Origin: Clostridium sp. CAG:411
Lineage (GTDB): Bacteria; Bacillota; Clostridia; Lachnospirales; Lachnospiraceae
Direction of reading: 5' to 3'
Assembly (NCBI GenBank): GCA_000437275.1
Contig: FR899695.1
Span: 13,875-59,449 of the forward strand
DNA length: 45,575 nt
This document shows positions 1 to 8,442 of the stretch, piece after piece; the first letter of the stretch is position 1; every line of letters starts with the position of its first letter. A model generated the notes under the pieces. That model made no database searches. It worked only from the letters and a program-made list of their open reading frames with translations, and was not told the origin of the DNA. The position numbers were made by a program, and so were the translations under genes.

Positions 1-458
1 CCCCCGCCATTTGCGCCCAAGCTGCCCTAGATGGTGTTAAAAAAATTGATGTTTTTAACCGTAAAGGAAACTCTTTTGATAAATTTCAGTCATTTATCGA
101 CAAATTAAATAAAAACACCAATTGCAAGGTTTCTTTATATGATATTAATGATACAACAACACTTCGCCAATCTTTAAAAGATAGTTGTATTTTAACAAAC
201 GGTACTTCCGTGGGAATGGCTCCGAATGATGACAAAAGCATTTTGACAGATACCTCTCTTTTCCATGAAGGACTGATTGTATCAGACGTAATTTACAATC
301 CAGAAGAAACCCTCCTTATGAAACTAGCAAAAGAACAGGGTTGCCACACCTTCAACGGATTATATATGCTCCTCTATCAAGGTGCAGAGGCATTTAAAAT
401 CTGGACTGGCAAAGAAATGCCAATCGAACCAATCAAACAAAAATATTTTGATCGCTAA
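1..458 (+). CDS. aroE: Shikimate dehydrogenase, C-terminal part (cut by the window edge)
   Basis: The reading frame is open from base 3 to the TAA at 456-458, giving about 151 residues, roughly half of a normal AroE of about 280. The visible part begins inside the NADP-binding Rossmann domain (AICAQAALDGVKKIDVFNR) and continues through NGTSVGM. It ends in the conserved C-terminal helix region (VSDVIYNPEETLL, then FNGLYMLLYQGAEAF). AroE reduces 3-dehydroshikimate to shikimate with NADPH in the cytoplasmic route to chorismate. The next step, shikimate kinase, is encoded nearby on the other strand (2358-2888), but the two genes converge and cannot share a transcript. The start, promoter and substrate-binding N-domain lie outside the window. 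Family assignment is firm; quinate activity cannot be excluded. Confidence 0.93.
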   Translation, partial: PAICAQAALDGVKKIDVFNRKGNSFDKFQSFIDKLNKNTNCKVSLYDINDTTTLRQSLKDSCILTNGTSVGMAPNDDKSILTDTSLFHEGLIVSDVIYNPEETLLMKLAKEQGCHTFNGLYMLLYQGAEAFKIWTGKEMPIEPIKQKYFDR

Positions 459-479
459 ATTTAAAATTAAACAGAAAAA

Positions 480-528
480 GGCTGTAAGCTAAAATCAAAA
501 TGATTTTCCAGCTTACAGCCTCTTTTAT
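480..528. terminator. Bidirectional intrinsic terminator between aroE and efp
   Basis: An 11-bp perfect stem (480-490 with 510-520) is followed by TCTTTTATT on the plus side. On the minus side it is followed by the complement of AGAAAAAG. The loop can extend the stem through AAAATCA/TGATTTT. It lies 22 bases after the aroE stop and 22 bases beyond the efp stop, so it can serve both converging genes. Confidence 0.85.
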
Positions 529-549
529 TATTGAACTGATAAATCAGAA

Positions 550-1107
550 CTAGATTCTCTTTAAATACTCTCCAGTACGTGTATCAATACTGATCACATC
601 ACCTGTCTCAACAAACAATGGTACGTTTACAGTTGCACCTGTCTCAACAGTTGCAGGCTTACTTGCACCAGTTGCTGTATCACCCTTAAATCCAGGCTCT
701 GTTTCTGTAATCTCTAACTCAACAAACATTGGTGGCTCGATTGCAAAAATATCTCCATTGTGAGAAAGCATTTTTACCATCTCGTTTTCCTTTACAAACT
801 TCAAAGAATCACCAATCTGATCTTCTGTCATTGCAAACTGATCATATGTCTCAACATCCATAAAGTTGTAAGAATCGCCATCTGCATATAAATACTGCAT
901 ATCTCTCTTTTCGATATGAGCCTGAGGACATTTTTCTGTAGGACGGAATGTTTTTTCAACAATTCCACCATTCTTAATATTTTTAAGCTTTGTACGAACG
1001 AAAGCTGCTCCCTTACCTGGTTTTACATGCTGAAATTCAATAATCTGGTAAATATTACCTTCATATTCAATTGTCATACCATTTCTAAAATCTCCTGCTG
1101 AAATCAT
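550..1107 (-). CDS. efp: Translation elongation factor P
   Basis: 185 residues, the usual EF-P length. EF-P binds the ribosome between the P and E sites and relieves stalling at consecutive prolines. The KOW-like N-domain runs to about residue 65, followed by two OB-fold domains; the C-terminus (VFVETGD-like block, then IDTRTGEYLKR) is typical. The loop VKPGKGAAF places a lysine at residue 32, the site that carries the tail modification in the Bacillus type of EF-P. The start ATG has an ideal AAGGAGG seven bases upstream. It is the last gene of a minus-strand series after the Xaa-Pro peptidase, a neighbourhood common in Firmicutes. The 157-base gap before it holds a possible separate promoter, so it may be transcribed both with and without its upstream neighbours. 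Confidence 0.97.
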   Translation of the reverse strand: MISAGDFRNGMTIEYEGNIYQIIEFQHVKPGKGAAFVRTKLKNIKNGGIVEKTFRPTEKCPQAHIEKRDMQYLYADGDSYNFMDVETYDQFAMTEDQIGDSLKFVKENEMVKMLSHNGDIFAIEPPMFVELEITETEPGFKGDTATGASKPATVETGATVNVPLFVETGDVISIDTRTGEYLKRI

Positions 1108-1205
1108 ATTCTAAATCCTCCTTAAATATTATCATATTTCGTATTTTTCAGAAATTCTTTTTATATATTTCTTTTTTCTGCACCAAAATATACATTGTCC
1201 TTATT

Positions 1206-1234
1206 AGTTTATAATAGTTTGTACCTTTTTTCAA
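1206..1234 (-). promoter_or_regulatory. Possible sigma-A promoter for efp
   Basis: On the minus strand TTGAAA (1229-1234), 17 bases, TAAACT (1206-1211). The -10 is only a partial match and other A/T-rich hexamers are nearby, so the call is tentative. It would give a leader of about 90 bases before efp. Confidence 0.4.
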
Positions 1235-1264
1235 CTATTTTTTATCAGTTTTTCTATCTTTCCA

Positions 1265-2335
1265 CTACAATTCAATCAATTCTTTTGGAGAATGCGTCAA
1301 ATTCTGACATCCATCTTTTGTAACTACAACCAAATCTTCAATCCTGACACCACCAAAATTTTCAATGTAAATTCCTGGTTCCACGGTCTCTGTCATGTTT
1401 TCTAAAATAATGTTTGTTTCCTTTGGAGACAATCTTGGATTTTCATGTATAAACAACCCTACACTATGTCCCAAGCCATGACCAAAGCACTTCTCATATC
1501 CCGCACCATAGATAATATCTCTTGCTACTTTATCTATTTCTGCCCCTGTATAACCTGCTTTTATAAAATCTAACGCTTCTTTTTGTGCCTGCAAAACCGT
1601 ATGATATACTTTCTTCTGTTCTTCACTGGCATTTCCCAGTACAACCGTACGTGTCATATCAGAACAATATCCCTCATACATGCATCCAAAGTCCATCGTG
1701 ATAAAATCACCTTGTTCGATTTTTTTTCTTCCAGGTACCGCATGTGGTTTGGAAGAATTTATTCCAGATGCCACAATCGTATCAAAACTCAAGCCTTCTG
1801 CTCCAAATTGCTTCATATAAAACTCCAAGTAAGAAGCCACTTCCAACTCTGTTACTCCAGGTTTTATTATATCTAAAATCTTTGTAAATGCCTTATCACC
1901 AATTTCCTCGGCACATGCAATTTTTTTAATTTCTTCTGGCGTCTTTATTCTTCTAAGGTCTGACAACTCCTGATCTAGCATTGTCCATTGTACAGAAGGA
2001 AATTCTCTTCTCCATTTTTCAAAATCTAAACATAAAAAATCGTTTCCCTCTATTCCAATGCGAATTGCATTTTCCTCCGAAATAACCTGTGCCAGCAAAT
2101 CTGTATATTTACCTGAAAGCTGCCAAATATCAAAGCCTTCCGTCTCCTCTTTCGCCTGTATTGTATATCTGGAATCCGTCATAACAATCTTTTTATTTCT
2201 TGAAAGATATAAATATCCTGTTGCTCCCGAAAAACCACTTAAATACCTCATATTATATCCATTCGATACAACAATGGCATCCAGCTCTTTCTCCTCCAAA
2301 ATAGAAATTACTTGTTTTAAACGTTCCTGTTCCAT
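1265..2335 (-). CDS. M24-family Xaa-Pro aminopeptidase (aminopeptidase P / prolidase type)
   Basis: 356 residues, the short form found in Firmicutes (YqhT/PapA-like). The N-terminal creatinase-like domain covers about residues 1-130. The pita-bread metallopeptidase domain covers about 135-350. The dinuclear metal ligands are all visible: DFG and DMTRT aspartates, the HGLGHSVGLFIHE histidine block, TVEPGIYIE and GVRIED. It should remove the N-terminal residue before proline from peptides in the cytoplasm. ATG is preceded by AGAAGG. It starts 22 bases after the shikimate kinase gene and is followed by efp; this pepP-efp pairing is widespread. Whether it acts on Xaa-Pro dipeptides or longer peptides cannot be told from sequence. 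Confidence 0.92.
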   Translation of the reverse strand: MEQERLKQVISILEEKELDAIVVSNGYNMRYLSGFSGATGYLYLSRNKKIVMTDSRYTIQAKEETEGFDIWQLSGKYTDLLAQVISEENAIRIGIEGNDFLCLDFEKWRREFPSVQWTMLDQELSDLRRIKTPEEIKKIACAEEIGDKAFTKILDIIKPGVTELEVASYLEFYMKQFGAEGLSFDTIVASGINSSKPHAVPGRKKIEQGDFITMDFGCMYEGYCSDMTRTVVLGNASEEQKKVYHTVLQAQKEALDFIKAGYTGAEIDKVARDIIYGAGYEKCFGHGLGHSVGLFIHENPRLSPKETNIILENMTETVEPGIYIENFGGVRIEDLVVVTKDGCQNLTHSPKELIEL

Positions 2336-2357
2336 ATTTTTTCCTTCTTTCTATTTT

Positions 2358-2888
2358 CTATTGTTCTCTTTCAAAGAAAATCGTATAGTTTCTAACTATT
2401 TCCTGAACAATTTCTTCCACAGATTTTCCATCTACCTGCACAACCATGTGCGCGCCCACCTCATAAATCGGGTCTCTGTAATTTAACAATTCTTCCACCC
2501 GTTTTGCAGGATCCTCACATTGTAGTAATGGTCTTGTCGTATCTCCCTCCAAACGAGATAATACCGTTTCTTTCTTGACTTTTAAGTAAATAACAAAACC
2601 AAGTTTTTGTAAAAGTTTGGCATTTTCAGCTCGCAAAGGCAAACCGCCACCACTGGAAACAATTGTCTTTTCTGTACTTTCTACTAATTCCTGTATACTT
2701 TTTGTCTCTGTATCTCGAAAATACTTCTCCCCGTCCTGCTCAAAAATTTCACTAATTGTTTTGCCTTCTCGCTTTTCAATATAAAGGTCGGTGTCTAAAA
2801 AAGAATATGCTAATCTCTCTGCCAGTTTTTCTCCCACTGTAGTTTTTCCACATCCCATAAATCCAATCAATACAATATTATTTTTCAC
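2358..2888 (-). CDS. aroK: Shikimate kinase
   Basis: Phosphorylates shikimate at the 3-hydroxyl with ATP, the fifth step to chorismate. The P-loop GFMGCGKTT lies near the N-terminus. DTD, the SSGGGLPLR substrate loop and the lid arginine in TTRPLL follow in order. I chose the GTG at 2888 as start because it has AAGAAGGG eight bases upstream; the resulting 176 residues fit the family. Upstream in-frame ATGs at 2909 and 2924 lack a ribosome binding site and would add a non-conserved extension. The chosen start overlaps the end of yqeG by 11 bases, suggesting translational coupling. Elsewhere the equivalent spot beside pepP-efp often holds aroQ; here it is another shikimate-pathway gene. Confidence 0.92.
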   Translation of the reverse strand: MKNNIVLIGFMGCGKTTVGEKLAERLAYSFLDTDLYIEKREGKTISEIFEQDGEKYFRDTETKSIQELVESTEKTIVSSGGGLPLRAENAKLLQKLGFVIYLKVKKETVLSRLEGDTTRPLLQCEDPAKRVEELLNYRDPIYEVGAHMVVQVDGKSVEEIVQEIVRNYTIFFEREQ

Positions 2889-3387
2889 TTTTTCTGCCCT
2901 TCTTTTCATAAAAATACAATACAATTTTTTCCAAATATCGTTTTAAAACAATTTGAATTTCTTCCTTAGAATCAATCGGACGTACCAAAATATTACGCAT
3001 CCCAATCCTTTTTGCTCCAAACACATCCGTAAATAGCTGGTCTCCAACAAAAATTGTATTGGATAGATCCGTTCCCATAAGCTCCATGGCTTTTCTATAA
3101 TTTTTTCCAGAAGGTTTATGTGCATCATAAATGTATTTTGTACCAATTTCTTTATTAAATCGAAGCACACGTTCCTCTTTGTTATTGGAAATCAGACAAC
3201 TCTTTATCCCTAATTGTTCCAGTTTTTTAAATAAAGCAATCGCGCGGGGAGTGGCATCTGCACCATGCTCCACTAACGTATTGTCTATATCAAATAAAAC
3301 TCCTTTGATACCTTGTCTCTGTAACGCCTCAAAATCAATTTCATAAGTAGATTCCTGAATGGCATCAGGAAAGAACCTCTCAAACAT
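2878..3387 (-). CDS. yqeG: YqeG-family HAD phosphatase (class IIIA)
   Basis: 169 residues, full length for the family. HAD motif I is DIDNTLVEHG with the two catalytic aspartates. Motif II lies in ISNN, the motif III lysine in AHKPSGKNY, and motif IV in VGDQLFTDV. The close match is to YqeG and the mitochondrial PGP phosphatase Gep4 group, so phosphatidylglycerophosphate is one possible substrate, but the bacterial role is not settled. It would act in the cytoplasm or at the membrane face. ATG is preceded by AAAGGAG. It sits between hydF (30-base gap) and aroK (overlap). The lysine-rich C-terminus, RSEK-like, is coded in the stretch that also carries the aroK ribosome binding site. Confidence 0.88.
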   Translation of the reverse strand: MFERFFPDAIQESTYEIDFEALQRQGIKGVLFDIDNTLVEHGADATPRAIALFKKLEQLGIKSCLISNNKEERVLRFNKEIGTKYIYDAHKPSGKNYRKAMELMGTDLSNTIFVGDQLFTDVFGAKRIGMRNILVRPIDSKEEIQIVLKRYLEKIVLYFYEKKGRKSEK

Positions 3388-3417
3388 AATTTCTCCTTTC
3401 CATGCTCTTTTCCTTTT

Positions 3418-4620
3418 CTATAAGTCTAACTCATTTATAATCTCTGGGAAAAGCTGTAAACTTCGCTGCACAATTCCCTTCATATAAGCAATCAAAATAC
3501 CATAATTTACAATTACCACGCCCTGCTCCTTTGCACTCTTCATACGAAACTGCATTTCCTTTTGTGGCAACATGCACGCACCACAATGTACAATCATGGC
3601 ATAGCGTGTTAAGTCTTTCGGATATCCGCCTCCACTGGATGTTTCAAATATCAACTCTTTTCCTGTATATTGTCGAATCCATCTTGGAATTTTTACGGTC
3701 CCAATATCATCACATTGTCTATGGTGGGTACAGCCCTCCGCCATCAATATCCGATCTCCGTCTTTTAATGTTTCAAGTTTACTGGCATTTTCAGCTAACA
3801 TCGCCAAATTTCCTTTATATCTGGCCATTAAAATAGAAAACGATGTCAATGGTATCTCCTGTGGTGTTACTTTCGCAACCTGTTCAAATGCCTGCGAATC
3901 TGTGATTACCAATCTAGGCTTCTGCCTTAATTTATGAAAGACACTTTCCAATTCCACCTCTCTAGTTACCACTGGTATTGCTCCCTTTTCCAACAAGTCA
4001 CGTATTACTTGTTGTTGCGGCAATATTAACCTTCCTTTTGGTGCTGCAGAATCGATTGGGATTACTAACACAACCAAATCGCCTTGCTCTACTAAATCAC
4101 GAACAAGCGGACGATTCGTCTCCTTAGGAGCCTGACTTGCCAGCCATTTCTTTATTTCTTCTATTCCCTCTCCTGTTTTTGTGCTACAATACATTCCCTG
4201 TTCCAAGTCTGCTCGTTGCGATAACATTTCTGCTTTGTTAAACACCCATAAGCAAGGAATTTTTCTTTCTTTTAATTCCTTGGCTAATGCATGTTCCATT
4301 TCTAACTTTTCCATATCCGAAGCATCCACCGCAATAATGGCAATATCTGTCTTTTGAAGAACGTTCCTGGTCTTTTCCATACGCATTTCCCCAAGTTTTC
4401 CTTCGTCATCCAGCCCTGGAGTATCTACTAACATAATCGGTCCGATTGGCAACAATTCCATCGCCTTATATACAGGATCGGTTGTCGTTCCTTTTACATC
4501 TGAAACAATGGACAAATCCTGCCCTGTAATTTTATTTATAATACTGGACTTGCCCGCATTTCTTTTTCCAAATAAGGCAATATGCACTCGTTCACCCTTC
4601 GGTGTTGTATTCATTCCCAT
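3418..4620 (-). CDS. hydF: [FeFe]-hydrogenase H-cluster maturation GTPase HydF
   Basis: HydF is the GTPase scaffold on which HydE and HydG build the 2Fe subcluster that is handed to [FeFe]-hydrogenase. 400 residues, normal length. The TrmE/Era-like GTPase domain occupies about residues 8-170: P-loop GKRNAGKSS, G3 DTPG and G4 NKAE are visible. A dimerisation region follows. The C-terminal cluster domain shows the C-x-H ligands in EGCTHHRQC and HCGAC about 45 residues later. ATG has AGAAGG eight bases upstream. Neighbours (mgtC upstream, yqeG downstream) are unrelated to hydrogenase, and neither hydE, hydG nor a hydrogenase is in the window. Confidence 0.95.
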   Translation of the reverse strand: MGMNTTPKGERVHIALFGKRNAGKSSIINKITGQDLSIVSDVKGTTTDPVYKAMELLPIGPIMLVDTPGLDDEGKLGEMRMEKTRNVLQKTDIAIIAVDASDMEKLEMEHALAKELKERKIPCLWVFNKAEMLSQRADLEQGMYCSTKTGEGIEEIKKWLASQAPKETNRPLVRDLVEQGDLVVLVIPIDSAAPKGRLILPQQQVIRDLLEKGAIPVVTREVELESVFHKLRQKPRLVITDSQAFEQVAKVTPQEIPLTSFSILMARYKGNLAMLAENASKLETLKDGDRILMAEGCTHHRQCDDIGTVKIPRWIRQYTGKELIFETSSGGGYPKDLTRYAMIVHCGACMLPQKEMQFRMKSAKEQGVVIVNYGILIAYMKGIVQRSLQLFPEIINELDL

Positions 4621-4641
4621 ACTAAAAGCCTTCTTTCTATA

Positions 4642-5346
4642 TCAAATTCCAATCTCCTCAAAACCAACTACATCTTCCTCTTTACTGAGAATAGAAAGAA
4701 TTTCTCTACTTTCCTTGCTATCACTTTGAATGCCTAAAATCAGCCCAATTTCACCATTTACACCTACTTTTGCCCGTTGCATTTCCATTCGGTAAATATC
4801 GCAATCCTGTTCCTGTAACATCTTTAACAATGCTCGGATACACGATTGGTCCTTCAATTCTATATATACAGTCATATTTGTTTCATCACTTCCACCGAAC
4901 AATTTTTTCTGTATTCCCAACAAGAAAAGAACAACCACACAAATCGTAGCCAAAATTGCCAATTCATAAAATCCAATTCCAATTGCAAGTCCAACACACG
5001 CGGAAACCCATAAACCTGCTGCCGTTGTCAAACCTTTCACTTTTGCATTGTCACGAACAATAATGGTTCCAACACCAAGAAAACCAATTCCACTTACAAC
5101 CTGCGCACCAATACGGGTAGGATCAATAGAATCCAAATGAAACATCAACACCGTATACTGCCCCGTCAACATACATGCCGCAGAACCGAGACAAACAAGA
5201 ATATGTGTTTTAAATCCCGCGGTTCGGTGTTTCCACTCACGCTCAATTCCAACTGCACCGCCACATATAATACAAAAAATAATCCTAAGCGTAATGGATG
5301 CCATATTTAATTCTCTTAAATAATCAGAAAACCATAATTCCTGCAT
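4642..5346 (-). CDS. MgtC/SapB-family membrane protein
   Basis: 234 residues. The N-terminal part is hydrophobic with four to five membrane segments and carries family signatures: GGAVGIERE near residue 30, RIGAQVVSGIGFLGVGTII near 85 and GLTTAAGLWVSACVGLAIG near 105. The C-terminal soluble part (about 155-234) has the pattern of an ACT-like domain seen in chromosomal MgtC homologues. MgtC proteins help cells cope with low magnesium or acid and can restrain the F-type ATPase; the exact role of this homologue is unknown. ATG is preceded by AAAGGAAG. It is first in the mgtC-hydF-yqeG-aroK run. The 180-base divergent region before it contains a short inverted repeat (5392-5408, TTGCC/GGCAA), but I see no magnesium riboswitch. 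Confidence 0.88.
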   Translation of the reverse strand: MQELWFSDYLRELNMASITLRIIFCIICGGAVGIEREWKHRTAGFKTHILVCLGSAACMLTGQYTVLMFHLDSIDPTRIGAQVVSGIGFLGVGTIIVRDNAKVKGLTTAAGLWVSACVGLAIGIGFYELAILATICVVVLFLLGIQKKLFGGSDETNMTVYIELKDQSCIRALLKMLQEQDCDIYRMEMQRAKVGVNGEIGLILGIQSDSKESREILSILSKEEDVVGFEEIGI

Positions 5347-5526
5347 TTTTCACTTCCTTTCTAGTCTTACAATAATAAATCGCAAACCATTTTGCCTTTC
5401 CTTGGCAATTTCGTCATGAATACAAAACAGTTTCTCTACATATTTTGTTATTAAGTCATTTTTATTATTTCTCTCTTATTATACCATATTGTCTATCATT
5501 ACTTTATCATGCAAACGGAGGTATTT

Positions 5527-6465
5527 ATGAAAAAAAACAAAACACTTTCTCTCTTTTTTTTGTGTTTACTGCTTCTTCTCTTTTTGTCACCTGAACTATG
5601 CTTTTTGGGTGCTAAAAATGGCATGAAATTGTGGCTATTTACGGTTATTCCCTCTTTACTTCCCTTTATTATCGTATCCAATTTACTGCTAAATCTAAAT
5701 CTACTTTCTGCTCTAACGGATTGGATTTATCCAATCCTGCATCCACTTTTTAAAGTCAGCAAACATGGCTGTTTTCCGATTTTAATTGGAATGCTGTCAG
5801 GATACCCTATGGGTGCAAAATCCTGTGCAGATTTAGTGAAAGAGGAAAAAATCACATTAGAAGAAGGACAATATCTTCTCTCTTTTGTAAATAACGCCAG
5901 CCCTATGTTTTTAACAACCTATCTGGCAATGCAATGTCTACATAGCGAACCGATGAAATATCTTTTGTATAGTATTATACTGCTTTCTTCTTTTCTTTGC
6001 AGTATTTTTTATCGTATTTTTTCACAAAAGGAAAAGAGAAATTTCTCTATACACAAAACGACACAAAAAACGTCTGCAAACTTGTCCCTAGCTTGTGCAA
6101 TGGATAAATCTATCTTAGACGGATTTTTCACCATCACAAAAATTGGAGGATACATTTTGCTTTTTTCTATTCTCTCAACCTTTTTGCTTCACATACCGAA
6201 TACTTTTAATTTTATTTCCTACGGACTACTTTCTATCACAGAAATCACAACCGCTGCCAATCAAATTGGTAACTCTGATTTTTCTACCAAAATAAAAATA
6301 ATCCTAACCATGACAAGCACTGCATTTGGAGGACTATCCAGCCTTTTCCAAACTCAAAGCGTCATTGCCGGGTCGGGACTATCTTTAAAAACCTATTTTT
6401 ATTATAAATTATTACAATGCTTATTTGTTTTTATAATTCTTTCTTTTATTTTAGTATTCATCTGA
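5527..6465 (+). CDS. YlbJ-like sporulation integral membrane protein
   Basis: 312 residues with about eight membrane segments. It resembles the YlbJ/nucleoside-recognition (Gate) family: LWLFTVIPSLLPFIIVSN near the start, then GMLSGYPMGAK and the FVNNASPMF block. In Bacillus, YlbJ is made in the mother cell and is needed for heat-resistant spores; here that role is inferred from family. I chose the ATG at 5527 because CGGAGG lies five bases upstream; the in-frame ATG at 5509 has none. It is divergent from mgtC. Its last 15 bases overlap the end of the minus-strand coiled-coil gene at 6451, leaving no room for a terminator. Frequent TTT/ATT codons fit a membrane protein. Confidence 0.83.
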   Translation: MKKNKTLSLFFLCLLLLLFLSPELCFLGAKNGMKLWLFTVIPSLLPFIIVSNLLLNLNLLSALTDWIYPILHPLFKVSKHGCFPILIGMLSGYPMGAKSCADLVKEEKITLEEGQYLLSFVNNASPMFLTTYLAMQCLHSEPMKYLLYSIILLSSFLCSIFYRIFSQKEKRNFSIHKTTQKTSANLSLACAMDKSILDGFFTITKIGGYILLFSILSTFLLHIPNTFNFISYGLLSITEITTAANQIGNSDFSTKIKIILTMTSTAFGGLSSLFQTQSVIAGSGLSLKTYFYYKLLQCLFVFIILSFILVFI

Positions 6466-7110
6466 ATAAGAATAATCATCGATAATACCCTCGTGTTTCA
6501 CAACTTCCTGTGGCTCACTTTCCTGCTCCATATTAGATGCCTGTGGCTCCTCTGCAGGAGTTGGTTCTGGCACTCCAGAAAGTTCACGATGATTTGCACG
6601 CACAATTTCCATATTTTCCTGCATACTGTGCATCAAGCCTTCATAATGACCTCTACATTCACTATAAGCCTTGTCCATAATGTTTTCTAATCCGATAAGC
6701 ATATCTGAGGTATAACTAATTGCACCTGTTCTAATTTGATTAGCATCATTTTCTGCCGCGGATAAAATCTGTTCTGCTTGCATCTGTGCCTGCTGTACAA
6801 TTTGATCTGCCTGTGCATATGCCTGCTGCATAATCTGATGCTCGTCCACTAAGGCATCCATCTTATCTTGTGCTTCTGCTAACATTGCATTTGCTTTTGC
6901 CTCTGCATCCTGTAAAATAGCATCCTTATTTTCTATCATCTTTTTGTATCTTTGAATTTCATCTGGTGTACGCAAACGCAACTCATCCAATAAATCATAT
7001 AATTCATCCTTTGGCACAATTACCTTTGTAGATGACAAAGGTTGCATCTTACACTCTTCTACAAAATCATATATATCTTCTATTAATTCTTCAATCCTAC
7101 TTACAGCCAT
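6451..7110 (-). CDS. Coiled-coil protein of unknown function (ATP synthase subunit-like name in relatives)
   Basis: 219 residues from the ATG at 7110, chosen for the AGGAG eight bases upstream; a GTG three codons earlier lacks spacing. The N-terminal 60 residues (SRIEELIEDIYDFVEECK) look like a small DivIVA- or peptidase-tether-like head. About residues 60-160 are a long alanine/glutamine-rich coiled coil with repeated AQADQIVQQAQ-type heptads. The tail is acidic with an EPTPAEEPQ linker and ends in YSYSDEY. Similar proteins in Lachnospiraceae are labelled vacuolar-type H+-ATPase subunit H only because of the coiled coil; I see no ATPase operon. It sits downstream of coaD in the same direction (92-base gap). 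A structural or division-related role is possible but unproven. Confidence 0.75.
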   Translation of the reverse strand: MAVSRIEELIEDIYDFVEECKMQPLSSTKVIVPKDELYDLLDELRLRTPDEIQRYKKMIENKDAILQDAEAKANAMLAEAQDKMDALVDEHQIMQQAYAQADQIVQQAQMQAEQILSAAENDANQIRTGAISYTSDMLIGLENIMDKAYSECRGHYEGLMHSMQENMEIVRANHRELSGVPEPTPAEEPQASNMEQESEPQEVVKHEGIIDDYSYSDEY

Positions 7111-7202
7111 TCTAAACACTCCTCTTTCTACCTATGTTGTCCTATTTTTATCACTGCCTAACTATTGAAATCAGTAACATTTCCCCACTAACACTTCTAT
7201 TG

Positions 7203-7700
7203 TCACTCTACTTGTGTCTGTAACTTTTTATATTTGTTTTCCACAACAGAAATCAACTCTTTAGGTACCATCATTGAGATATCTCCATGGTAAGATGCAA
7301 TCTCCCGCACTGCACTGGAACTTAAATATGAGTATTCCACACTTGCTGCCAAAAACATCGTATCAAGTTCTGGATACAAACTGCGATTTAACTGTGCTAT
7401 CTGCAATTCATATTCAAAATCTGTCACTGCACGCAATCCACGAAAAATCACTTCTGCCTTTTTTAACTTGGCAAATTCTACAAGTAACCCGTCAAATACT
7501 TCTACCTTTACATTCGAAATATCCTTTACTACAGCTTCTATCATTTCTTTTCTCTCCTCCGCAGTAAATACAGGATTTTTCTTACTGTTGTTTAATACCC
7601 CTATAATGAGCTGATCCACCAACAATGCAGATCTTTTGATAATATCCAAATGACCTATGGTAACCGGATCAAAGCTTCCGGGATAAATTCCAATTCTCAT
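7203..7700 (-). CDS. coaD: Phosphopantetheine adenylyltransferase
   Basis: Joins ATP and 4'-phosphopantetheine to form dephospho-CoA, the fourth step of CoA synthesis. 165 residues, normal length. The nucleotidyltransferase motif TIGH lies in GSFDPVTIGHLDII, FRGLRAVTDFEYELQ contacts substrate, and the ISSTxVR-type motif appears as LSSSAVREIA. The ATG at 7700 has GGAGG nine bases upstream and begins MRIGIYPGSF exactly as in the family; the longer in-frame ATG is not conserved. It follows rsmD by 51 bases in the same direction, the standard rsmD-coaD pairing of Firmicutes. Confidence 0.96.
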   Translation of the reverse strand: MRIGIYPGSFDPVTIGHLDIIKRSALLVDQLIIGVLNNSKKNPVFTAEERKEMIEAVVKDISNVKVEVFDGLLVEFAKLKKAEVIFRGLRAVTDFEYELQIAQLNRSLYPELDTMFLAASVEYSYLSSSAVREIASYHGDISMMVPKELISVVENKYKKLQTQVE

Positions 7701-7751
7701 AATTGGATGCCTCCAATTCCTATCGTACATTTTATAACCAATTTTTAATAC

Positions 7752-8306
7752 TTACTTTACATAAAGGAAGATGTGCATATTGGTCTTATATGTCTTAACC
7801 TTATGTATCTCATAACCTAAATCTTCAACATAGGAATAATCTGTATCCAGTGATGCTTCCACAATAATCATAGTATCCTTTCCCAGTATCTGGGTGTTCT
7901 TCAGCAATTCTAACACTCGCTTTTCCCATTGACACCCATAAGGCGGGTCCATAAATATAATATCAAAGCTTTCCTTTTTTGCATCTAACTGCTGTATGGC
8001 AGCTAACACATCACCTTTGATTACAGTTGCCTCTTCTTCCAAATGTGTATTTTTCAAATTATCCTTTATACAACGTATGGCTTCCACACCAGAATCAATA
8101 AATACTGCATGTTCGGCTCCGCGACTCAACGCTTCAATTCCAACGCCGCCACTTCCACTAAACAAATCTAAAAAACTACAGTCATATAACTGTGACTGTA
8201 TCATATTAAATAATGTTTCCTTAATTCGGTCTGTTGTAGGTCTGGTTTCCATGCCTGTCGGTGTCTTTAACTGTATCCTTCTTGCCTTTCCTGCTATTAC
8301 TCGCAT
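7752..8306 (-). CDS. rsmD: 16S rRNA (guanine-966 N2)-methyltransferase
   Basis: 184 residues. Uses S-adenosylmethionine to methylate G966 (E. coli numbering) in helix 31 of 16S rRNA during 30S assembly. The N-terminus MRVIAGKARR, the RPTTDRIKETLFN block, the SAM-binding FLDLFSGSGGVGIEA and the catalytic DPPY in IIFMDPPYGC are all present. The start at 8306 has AAAGGAAT upstream; an earlier ATG at 8330 would add a non-conserved eight residues. Upstream lies the AAA+ gene, separated by 136 bases; downstream is coaD. Confidence 0.95.
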   Translation of the reverse strand: MRVIAGKARRIQLKTPTGMETRPTTDRIKETLFNMIQSQLYDCSFLDLFSGSGGVGIEALSRGAEHAVFIDSGVEAIRCIKDNLKNTHLEEEATVIKGDVLAAIQQLDAKKESFDIIFMDPPYGCQWEKRVLELLKNTQILGKDTMIIVEASLDTDYSYVEDLGYEIHKVKTYKTNMHIFLYVK

Positions 8307-8442
8307 TTCACCATTCCTTTCACAAATCATGTATTGCCTAACATTTTATCCTCTTTTGTGTAAAATCTAGCCATGATATATACTATATCTCAAACCATGC
8401 AAAAATTCAAGTAACTTAGCAAAATTTAACACAATAATTTCC

